A DNA stretch of 64,000 nucleotides, taken from positions 1 through 64,000 of the forward strand of contig JARLFZ010000006.1 of NCBI GenBank assembly GCA_031296305.1, read 5' to 3'. A program made the translations under genes and the position numbers. The notes beneath the pieces were generated by a model that saw only the letters and a program-made list of their open reading frames with translations, did not search any database and had not been told where the DNA came from. Source of the DNA: Occallatibacter sp. Its GTDB lineage: Bacteria; Acidobacteriota; Terriglobia; Terriglobales; Acidobacteriaceae. Of the stretch, positions 44,859 through 52,129 are shown in pieces (the first letter of the stretch is position 1; every line of letters starts with the position of its first letter).

Positions 44859-46673
44859 ATGGAGACTAGCCGCAACATCACTCGCCGCGATGCGCTTGGC
44901 CTGTTGGCCGGCGGCATTGTCGCGTCCTCTGCCAGCAGTGCGTTTCCATCAGTGGGAAAGCCCGCAAAGAAGCCTAATGTGGTCTTCGTTCTAATGGACG
45001 ATGTCGGCTACGGCGATCTTGCATGTTTGGGAAACCCTGTGATCAAGACGCCGAATATTGACGCGTTATGGGGAAAGTCGGCGCGATTCACTGACTTTCA
45101 CGTGAGCCCCACATGCTCTCCTTCGCGTTGTTCATTGATGACGGGGCGACACTGCAACGAGGTGGGGGTATGGCATACGATTCATGGCAGGAACCTACTG
45201 AGCCCGGATGCGGTTACTCTGGCGGAGTGCTTTAAGTCGCAGGGATACCGGACAGCTAACTATGGTAAGTGGCACTTAGGCGATAACTACCCGTGCAGAC
45301 CGCAAGATCGTGGCTTCGACGACGCAGTGGTTTGCGGAGGGGGAGGGATCTGGCAAGCGCCCGACTACTTCGGCAATGACGATGTGGACGACAGTTACAT
45401 TCACAATGGGAAATTTGAAAAGTATCGCGGATTCAGTACGGATATCTTCTTTCAGTTGACGATGGACTTTATTGCCGATGCCAAAAAGAACGATGCGCCG
45501 TTTTTCGTCTATCTGGCAACGCCTGCCGCGCACGAACCCGTGTGGGCAAAAGAAAAGGACGCAGCGCCGTACGAGAGTGTGGCGGGCCTGCCTCACGCGG
45601 GATTCTACGGGATGATCGCGAATATCGATGAGAATCTGGGCAGGTTAGTGCGCTTCCTCGAAGATCAACAGCTGGCGGAGAATACGATCCTGATCTTCTC
45701 TAGCGATAATGGCACCGGCGAGGGCGATCAGGTGTTCAATGCAGGGATGCGCGGCTCTAAGTCAGCGGCCTACGAGGGCGGCCATCGCGTGCCGTTGTTT
45801 TTCCACTGGCCTGGTGGCGGCATTGCCAAGGGAAGAGATATCTCCACTCTCACCGCGCACATCGACCTGCTGCCGACGCTGGCGGACCTGTGCGACCTCA
45901 AGAATCGTGGCCACGACATCGACGGAGAGTCGTGGCGCCCGCTGCTTTACGGCGATAACGATAGGTGGGCAGACCGCACTATTGTGATCGACTCACAGCG
46001 CGAAGAGAATCTGGTGAAGTGGAAGGATACCGTCGTGATGACGCAGCAGTGGAGGCTCGTCAATCCGACTCCACATGGGAATCCGAATCGCTTGGAGCTT
46101 TATGACATTGCGAGGGATCCCGGCCAGCAGGAAAATGTCGCGGCGCAACATCCGGATGTGGTGAATGCTCTGAAAGCCGCCTACGAGACCTGGTGGAAGC
46201 AGGTGTCGGCAGACGGAGACGAGTATGTCAGAATCGTGATCGGCAGCGATCGCGAAAACCCCACCCGGCTAAATTGCATGGATTGGCATGGCGACGGCTC
46301 CGACATGGCCAATAACCAGAGCCAGATCCGCAGTGGCCCCTTTGCAAACGGATTTTGGGTGCTCGATGTAAGTCGCGCGGGGCGGTATCGCTTTGAGTTG
46401 CGGCGATGGCCCCGTGAATTAGATTTACCGATTAACGCCGAATACCACGATCCAAAACCAAACCGCGAGAAGACGCCGGGCATTTCAATTGGCGCGAAAC
46501 AAGCGGGTATCATCATCTGCGAGTTTAATCAGATAAAGCCCGTGCCCGCTGATGCAAAGTTTGTGGAGTTCGAGATGCAATTGGACAAGGGCCCCACGAG
46601 CCTTCTCACCGCTTTTTACGACGATGTACTGAACGAGCGCGGCGCATATTACGTCTATGTGGAACGGAAATGA
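44859..46673 (+). CDS. Sulfatase D (arylsulfatase type, Cys) with C-terminal extension, Tat-exported
   Basis: 604 residues from ATG 44859; GGAGAG is present but about 12 bases upstream. Tat motif ITRRDALGLLAGG; metal site LMDD at residues 45-48; catalytic motif C86-S-P-S-R; GKWHLGDN; and SSDNGTGEGD metal ligands. After the sulfatase fold ends at about residue 450, some 150 extra residues form a beta-rich tail (GFWVLDVSRAGRYRFELRRWP). That tail looks like a carbohydrate-binding or lectin-like jelly roll. The open frame extends upstream but that part is hydrophobic and Cys-rich and has no ribosome-binding site. It is cotranscribed with the next gene, 33 bases away. Confidence 0.88.
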   Translation: METSRNITRRDALGLLAGGIVASSASSAFPSVGKPAKKPNVVFVLMDDVGYGDLACLGNPVIKTPNIDALWGKSARFTDFHVSPTCSPSRCSLMTGRHCNEVGVWHTIHGRNLLSPDAVTLAECFKSQGYRTANYGKWHLGDNYPCRPQDRGFDDAVVCGGGGIWQAPDYFGNDDVDDSYIHNGKFEKYRGFSTDIFFQLTMDFIADAKKNDAPFFVYLATPAAHEPVWAKEKDAAPYESVAGLPHAGFYGMIANIDENLGRLVRFLEDQQLAENTILIFSSDNGTGEGDQVFNAGMRGSKSAAYEGGHRVPLFFHWPGGGIAKGRDISTLTAHIDLLPTLADLCDLKNRGHDIDGESWRPLLYGDNDRWADRTIVIDSQREENLVKWKDTVVMTQQWRLVNPTPHGNPNRLELYDIARDPGQQENVAAQHPDVVNALKAAYETWWKQVSADGDEYVRIVIGSDRENPTRLNCMDWHGDGSDMANNQSQIRSGPFANGFWVLDVSRAGRYRFELRRWPRELDLPINAEYHDPKPNREKTPGISIGAKQAGIIICEFNQIKPVPADAKFVEFEMQLDKGPTSLLTAFYDDVLNERGAYYVYVERK

Positions 46674-46706
46674 GAATGATCGAGGCTTTGGAAGGGAATG
46701 ACAGCC

Positions 46707-48911
46707 ATGCAATTTGATCGGCGTGGTTTTCTGGTGGGCGCGTTGAGCGCCGGCGCGCTGAACGCAACAGCAGGCGCATTGCGCGCCCAGGAAGGGGGAT
46801 CCGCCCCGGCTCCCTCTTTACGCGCTGATTGGTTGATCGATCCGTCTTCCTATCTTGCCAAGTTGACGCACTCTGCCGATGGCCGCGAAGTGACGATTGA
46901 CAATGGTCTGGTGCGGCGGATATTCCGGTTGGCGCCCAACGCGGCCACCATTGCAATCGATAACTTGATGACTGGCGAAAGTGAACTGCGCGCGGTACGG
47001 CCCGAGGCGCAGGTGACCTTAGACGATTATGAGATAGAGGTCGGTGGGCTGGTGGGCCAGCCAACGCAGAGTTACTTTCTTCCAGAGTGGCTTGAAAAGA
47101 TGACTGCGGATCCGCGCGCATTTCACTTCGTACGTCTGGAAGAAGGGAAGCCGGTGGAGCGTTTTCCGTGGAAGCGCGTCGCGAAGTGGTCGACTGAAGA
47201 GTTGCCTTGGCCGCCACCGGGCGTGGCGCTGACGTTTCACTATGCAGCGGGACCGCAAACGCCAGTCACAAATGTGAAGCTACGTGTGCATTACGAACTT
47301 TATGACGGCATTCCAGTTATTGCGAAGTGGATGGAGATGGAGAATGCCGGTGACAGCGCACTTATTCTGAATTCGTTCAAGGCTGAGTTACTCGCCCTCG
47401 TCGAGTCGAGCGCCACGAAGGCGGCTCCGCTCCAGCACGACGGTTTGCTCGATATGCTGGCTCCCATGCACATCGAGACCGATTACGCCTTCGGTGGAAA
47501 CATGCAGGCCGCGAAGGACAATGTGGCGGTTCACTGGGTAACCGATTCGCGCTACCACTCAGATCAGATGTCGCTATTGGAGTGTGCGCCGCCTGTGGGG
47601 CCCGAGCTGGAGATCGGCTCCAGGGAAACCTGGCGATCGTTTAATGTCTTTGAGTTACTGCACGACAGCAGCGACGCTGAACGTCGTGGCTTGGCGCGGC
47701 GCAAAATGATGACGACGCTGGCGCCCTGGGTCCAGGAAAACCCGCTGTACATGCACATCCGCTACGCGGAGCCCGAGAAAGTGAAATTCGCCATCGACCA
47801 GTGCGCGGCTGTGGGCTTCGAGATGGTGATGCTGAGTTATGGCAGTGGCTTCGACATAGAAAACAGCAGCGCAGCATATCTAAGTCAGATGAAGGATTTG
47901 GCAAATTACGCGCGCACGAAAGATATTGCCATTGGGGGTTATACGCTCCTGGCGAGCCGCGGCGGCGATGCCAAGGACTTGATTATCGATGTGAAAACCG
48001 GCCTGCCTGGCGGCGGAAGATTCGGGCCATCGCCATGCCTTTGCAGCGAATGGGCCGATAATTACTTCAAGAACGTACACGCGTTTCTCGACGCGACCGG
48101 CATGAATGTCTTCTTGAACGATGGCTCGTATCCTGGCGACTTATGTGCGTCGACGCATCATCCCGGTCACAAAGGATACTTAGATTCGCAGTGGCGGCAG
48201 TGGCAGGCAATTATCAAACTCTATCGTTGGTGCCGAGAGCAGGGTTTCTATCTCAAGGTCCCCGATTGGTACTTCCTCAATGGGTCGAGCAAAACCGGCA
48301 TGGGATACAACGAGCTCGATTGGTCGTTGCCAAGGCAATATCAGCCCGTAATTGAACGGCAGGATATCTACGACGGGACGTGGGAGAAAACGCCCAGCAT
48401 GGGATGGATGCATGTTCCGCTGGTTGAATATCACGGCGGTGGTGAAGCCGCTACAGTGGAACCTCTGCACGAAAATCTGGCGCACTACGAGACGCGGCTT
48501 GCCGATCTGTTAGGCGCGGGTGTGCAGGCTACGTGGCGAGGCACGCGCCTGTATGACACCGAAGAGACTCGGCTGGCGGTCAAGAAGTGGGTGGACTTTT
48601 ACAAGCGTTATCGAGCGATCCTGAACAGCGACATCATTCATTTGCGCAGGCCCGATGGTAGAGATTGGGACGGCATTCTGCACGTCAATCCGAAGCTGGA
48701 GATTCGCGGCTTCGCGATGATCTATAACCCGCTCAATGAAGAAATCAAACGGGAGATACGATTGCCGCTTTATTACACGGGGCTTGCGGCGACGGCGCGC
48801 ATTCAGCAGGAGGATGGTGAAGCCAGGACATTTCAACTGGATCGCGATTATGGCGGAGTCGTACCGGTTCGTATCGCTGCGCAAAGCCGGACGTGGCTGA
48901 TTGTGAAATAG
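46707..48911 (+). CDS. Tat-exported putative glycosidase, TIM-barrel (clan GH-D-like), family not assigned
   Basis: 734 residues from ATG 46707. The Tat motif is QFDRRGFLVGALS. An N-terminal beta-super-sandwich (about residues 55-280) is followed by a (beta/alpha)8-like region with FEMVMLSYGSGFD, IAIGGYTLLASRGG, MNVFLNDGSYPGDLC and GFYLKVPDWYFLNG, then a C-terminal beta domain ending SRTWLIV. The arrangement and Asp positions recall GH27/GH36-type alpha-galactosidases, whose nucleophile is in a K-x-D-like strand, but the usual KWDMNR block is not conserved. I therefore call it a candidate glycosidase rather than a named enzyme. It is downstream of sulfatase D and is the last gene of the plus-strand arm. 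Confidence 0.55.
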   Translation: MQFDRRGFLVGALSAGALNATAGALRAQEGGSAPAPSLRADWLIDPSSYLAKLTHSADGREVTIDNGLVRRIFRLAPNAATIAIDNLMTGESELRAVRPEAQVTLDDYEIEVGGLVGQPTQSYFLPEWLEKMTADPRAFHFVRLEEGKPVERFPWKRVAKWSTEELPWPPPGVALTFHYAAGPQTPVTNVKLRVHYELYDGIPVIAKWMEMENAGDSALILNSFKAELLALVESSATKAAPLQHDGLLDMLAPMHIETDYAFGGNMQAAKDNVAVHWVTDSRYHSDQMSLLECAPPVGPELEIGSRETWRSFNVFELLHDSSDAERRGLARRKMMTTLAPWVQENPLYMHIRYAEPEKVKFAIDQCAAVGFEMVMLSYGSGFDIENSSAAYLSQMKDLANYARTKDIAIGGYTLLASRGGDAKDLIIDVKTGLPGGGRFGPSPCLCSEWADNYFKNVHAFLDATGMNVFLNDGSYPGDLCASTHHPGHKGYLDSQWRQWQAIIKLYRWCREQGFYLKVPDWYFLNGSSKTGMGYNELDWSLPRQYQPVIERQDIYDGTWEKTPSMGWMHVPLVEYHGGGEAATVEPLHENLAHYETRLADLLGAGVQATWRGTRLYDTEETRLAVKKWVDFYKRYRAILNSDIIHLRRPDGRDWDGILHVNPKLEIRGFAMIYNPLNEEIKREIRLPLYYTGLAATARIQQEDGEARTFQLDRDYGGVVPVRIAAQSRTWLIVK

Positions 48912-48916
48912 AGACG

Positions 48917-49591
48917 CTATTCGCCGCGCAGAATGCGCGTGACGATGCGGACGCGTTCCGCGAGCGATGCGGGCGCCGAATCTTCAGGAGGGAGTGACCC
49001 GTGAAAATGCTGCGCACGCGTAAGCCGGGAAACTTCCCGCGCATTGTGGAGACGAAGGCCGCCGCCAACCGCAACAGCAATACGGTCGGATGCGCGTTCC
49101 ACGAGGCGCGCGATCATTCGAGAGCCCGCGACTACGTCGGCAGCGCCTCCAGAGGTGAGAACGCGATGGCAACCAGCGGCGATCACATCTTCCAGCGCTT
49201 GTTCCAGATGAGGTGTCGCATCAATGGCGCGGTGAAAGGTGACTTCAAGGGGATGGGCCAGTTGGACGAGTGCGCGAGTGCGTTCAATATCGACGGTGCC
49301 GCTGTCGAGAAGTACGCCGAGAACCACACCGGCAGCGCCGACACTCCGAATGTACCGAACTTCGTCGCACACGGTAGTGAAGGCGGAGACATCGTAATGA
49401 AAGCTTCCGGCATGGGGACGCACCATCACGTGAACGGGAATCCCGTAGCCGCTGACCGCCTGCTCGATGAGCGCGTGCGAAGGTGTGAGACCATCCACCT
49501 GAAGTGCAGTGCAAAGTTCGATGCGATCCGCGCCGCCTTCCTGCCCAGCGAGGCATGCTTCCAAAGTTTCGGCACACAATTCGAATACCAT
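48917..49591 (-). CDS. cutC: CutC family protein
   Basis: 224 residues, the usual length. Signature blocks are FELCAETLEACLAGQEGGADRIELC at the start, HVMVRPHAGSFHY, TFHRAIDAT, RVLTSGGAA and the glycine-rich VGGGLR. CutC is a small cytoplasmic TIM-barrel protein annotated for copper homeostasis, although a direct copper role is disputed. It is convergent with the glycosidase (5 bases apart) and divergent from a LacI-type regulator, so it may belong to glycan metabolism here rather than metal handling; I recall similar pairing beside glycan-degradation genes in Bacteroidota. This is inference. Confidence 0.85.
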   Translation of the reverse strand: MVFELCAETLEACLAGQEGGADRIELCTALQVDGLTPSHALIEQAVSGYGIPVHVMVRPHAGSFHYDVSAFTTVCDEVRYIRSVGAAGVVLGVLLDSGTVDIERTRALVQLAHPLEVTFHRAIDATPHLEQALEDVIAAGCHRVLTSGGAADVVAGSRMIARLVERASDRIAVAVGGGLRLHNAREVSRLTRAQHFHGSLPPEDSAPASLAERVRIVTRILRGE

Positions 49592-49711
49592 CGGATGGCT
49601 CAGGCTCCTGTTCTCGTTGCAGCGACCCGAATGCGGCTCTCAAACCCAGGGCGCGGTCAACGCTAACTGTAATGTAAACTGAAATCGCGCATTCGTTCGT
49701 ACTCGATCGGT

Positions 49712-49723
49712 AGCCAGTTGGCT
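49712..49723. promoter_or_regulatory. Short inverted repeat AGCCA-GT-TGGCT before LacI-type regulator 1
   Basis: A 12-base inverted repeat ending 18 bases before the regulator's ATG, in the divergent gap with cutC. It could be an autoregulatory site, but short repeats like this arise by chance. Confidence 0.25.
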
Positions 49724-49740
49724 TCGGGAGGCAATGGAAA

Positions 49741-50793
49741 ATGGTTGCACGGTTGAAGGATATCGCCCAGGATCTGGGCCTGTCAGTCGTGACCATCTCG
49801 AAGGTTCTGCGCAATCATCCGGACATTGGCGAGGAGACACGTAAACGCGTCCTGAAACGGATGAAGGAGCTGAACTACCAGCCGAACTTTGCTGCCCGTT
49901 CGCTCATCACCGGCCGCAGTTGGACCATCGGCCTGGTAGTGCCCGATTTGCTGCATCCATTCTTCGCGCAGATTGCCAAGGAAATCTCCGTCGAGGTGCG
50001 AAAGAAAGGCTATAGCCTTTTCATCTCTTCTTCCGATGAAGATCCGGCTTTGGAGCAGGAAGAGATCGCGCAACTGCTGGCGCGCCGCGTGGACGTGATG
50101 CTGATCGCCTCGACACAGTGGACCGTGGAGAGCTTTCGCCGCATCGAGGAACAGAAGATTCCTTACATTTTGCTGGACCGTCAATTCGCGGGATTCGAAT
50201 GCAATTTTGTGGGCGTGGATGACATGGCGGTAGGCCTGCTGGCCACAAAGCACCTGATTGAGCAGGGATGCAAGCGCATTGCCCACGTTCGCGGGCCGGA
50301 AATCAGCACCGCCATTGGACGCCTTGAGGGATACCGGCAGGCGCTTGCCGCGCACCTGATGGCTCCGCTGCCGGGTCACGTGATTTCCATCGGTCCATCC
50401 GGAGATCACATGGGCGACAAGGCTGGTTACGCCGCGACCGTGAAGTTGCTTGCCGGCAAGAACCGCCCGGACGGGATCTTCTGCTTTAACGACCCCGTCG
50501 CTTTGGGTACCATGCGCGCCATTCTCGATGCCGGGTTGCGAGTTCCCGACGATATCGCGGTGGTGGGTTGCGGAAATCTGTCGTACTCGGATTTTCTCCG
50601 CGTGCCGCTTTCGTCGGTGGACCAGAACAGCAAGATGATTGGAAAGATTGCCGCGGCCCTGGCCCTGAAACTTGCCCAGGGCAAGACGCCTGCACGCCCC
50701 AAGAGCACATTGGTCACGCCGGAACTTGTGGTGCGTGCCTCAAGCTTCAGGGCAAATCAGAGGCCGGAGCCGGAACGCGCCCGTCCCTCCTGA
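49741..50793 (+). CDS. LacI-family transcriptional regulator 1
   Basis: 350 residues. The N-terminal helix-turn-helix plus hinge helix is textbook: LKDIAQDLGLSVVTISKVLRNHPDIGEETR followed by LNYQPNFAARSL. The periplasmic-binding-protein-like sensor domain runs from about residue 60 (IGLVVPDLLHPFF, LLDRQFAG, NDPVALG, VVGCGN). It presumably binds a sugar or sugar derivative and an operator as a dimer. It is divergent from cutC and convergent with the second LacI-type gene. The locus contains candidate LacI-type palindromes at 35607 and 52052; which regulator reads them is not known. Start ATG 49741 gives a natural N-terminus. Confidence 0.92.
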   Translation: MVARLKDIAQDLGLSVVTISKVLRNHPDIGEETRKRVLKRMKELNYQPNFAARSLITGRSWTIGLVVPDLLHPFFAQIAKEISVEVRKKGYSLFISSSDEDPALEQEEIAQLLARRVDVMLIASTQWTVESFRRIEEQKIPYILLDRQFAGFECNFVGVDDMAVGLLATKHLIEQGCKRIAHVRGPEISTAIGRLEGYRQALAAHLMAPLPGHVISIGPSGDHMGDKAGYAATVKLLAGKNRPDGIFCFNDPVALGTMRAILDAGLRVPDDIAVVGCGNLSYSDFLRVPLSSVDQNSKMIGKIAAALALKLAQGKTPARPKSTLVTPELVVRASSFRANQRPEPERARPS

Positions 50794-50885
50794 TTCCAGA
50801 CGTTCACGGGCGGACACGCAACTTACACAGCGCATGCCAAACCCTGCGGGGCCCTGCCACGCCGGTTGGCGAGTTGTCCTGGGGG

Positions 50886-51896
50886 TCAGCGCCGCTTTAA
50901 TCCAGCCGGCGGAGCCGTGGAATTGCGGATCACCAGGTGCGGTTGCAGCGCAGAGGCCTCCGCGACGCTCTCGCCCTGGACTGTCTTCCAGAGCAAATCG
51001 AAGGCCCTTGCCGCCACTTCGCGCCTCGGGTGCCGGATGGTGCTCAGCGCAGGATGCACCATGGTAGCGATGGGCAAGTCGTCGAAGCCGATGAGCGACA
51101 GATCGCGCGGAACATGAATCCGACTGGCATGTGCGGCCTGCAACGCGCCCACAGCCATCAAGTCGTTTGACGCCACAACTGCTGTGGGCCGAGGAGAGCG
51201 CGCGAGCAACGCGTCCATCGCTTTGCGCCCGCCCTCCACCCGCAAATCTCCAATGGCGATCCACTCATTGCGGACGTGGATGCCGTGGCTCTTCAACGCT
51301 GCGGTGAACGCATCTTTCCGCCCGCGCGCCGAATCCAGCGACTGAGGGCCCGCGATGAAACCGATGTCGCGATGACCGAGCGACAGCAAATGCTCAAGAG
51401 CTTCGCGGAAGCCTGCCGAGTAATCCACCGGAACATTGGGATACTTGTGGGCCAGTTTGCGCTGGTTCATCAGGACCATGGGGATACCGGCCTGCACCGC
51501 TTGCTGCAAAGCGTCTTCTTCCACCTCCGAAGTCATCACCGCAATGGCGTCGACGCTACGCTCGATCATGCGGCGGATGCTGCTGTGCAGCCGTTTCAGA
51601 TCGTAGTTGGTATGCGTGAAGATCACCTCAATGCCTTCGGCAGTGGCCAGGGATTCGAAAGCGTCGATCAACTCGGGGAAGAAGGGATTATTGACGTCGG
51701 AAACGATTAATCCGAACAGCCGCGTCCGGCCCACTCGCAGGCTGCGGGCATTGGGATTGGGGATGTAATGCATCTCCGCAATCGCGCGATGCACGCGCAG
51801 CGCGGTCTTCTCCCTTACTCCGGGAAACCCGTTCAAAACCCGGGAAACCGTAGCCGTTGAAACATTAGCGCGTTTGGCAACCTGAACGATATCCAT
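50886..51896 (-). CDS. LacI-family transcriptional regulator 2
   Basis: 336 residues from ATG 51896, where the typical LacI start MDIVQVAKRANVSTATVSRVLNG begins; in-frame ATG 51920 and a further upstream codon are possible, and none has a clear ribosome-binding site. The hinge (IPNPNARSLRVG) and sensor domain (FGLIVSDVNNPFFPELI, VASNDLMAVGAL, IGFDDLP) are complete. It is divergent from sulfatase E, with a TGTAA-N4-TTACA inverted repeat in between, which makes it the best candidate for controlling that gene and, through the matching palindrome at 35607, the receptor. Confidence 0.92.
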   Translation of the reverse strand: MDIVQVAKRANVSTATVSRVLNGFPGVREKTALRVHRAIAEMHYIPNPNARSLRVGRTRLFGLIVSDVNNPFFPELIDAFESLATAEGIEVIFTHTNYDLKRLHSSIRRMIERSVDAIAVMTSEVEEDALQQAVQAGIPMVLMNQRKLAHKYPNVPVDYSAGFREALEHLLSLGHRDIGFIAGPQSLDSARGRKDAFTAALKSHGIHVRNEWIAIGDLRVEGGRKAMDALLARSPRPTAVVASNDLMAVGALQAAHASRIHVPRDLSLIGFDDLPIATMVHPALSTIRHPRREVAARAFDLLWKTVQGESVAEASALQPHLVIRNSTAPPAGLKRR

Positions 51897-52051
51897 AAGC
51901 TGAGGCTGTGGCCATCTCATTGTTAATACAGTTGACTGATCGAGCGCAATGCATGCCTTGGAAACACGCACGGGTTCGGCCGTTTAGGCGCACTCTATTT
52001 CGGCCGCACTCGGCATCTGGCCCGCACTTCGGCCAGAAAATCAGCATAATA

Positions 52052-52065
52052 TGTAATCCTTTACA
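52052..52065. promoter_or_regulatory. Candidate LacI-family operator TGTAATCCTTTACA
   Basis: A perfect TGTAA-N4-TTACA inverted repeat (cre-like) in the 233-base gap between LacI-type regulator 2 and sulfatase E, 65 bases before the sulfatase ATG. It shares half-sites, spacing and the sixth base with the palindrome in the TonB receptor leader at 35607-35622. Confidence 0.6.
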
Positions 52066-52129
52066 ATAAGCCCACAACTGCGCTATGGTTTTCTCGACGC
52101 TTCTCGCCATTTGTACAAGGATTCCTATT

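Noticed and set aside
49663..49680. TGTAATGTAAACTG upstream of LacI regulator 1 as a further cre-like operator
   Set aside because: It has a matching left half-site but no inverted right half; it does not form the TGTAA-N4-TTACA symmetry.
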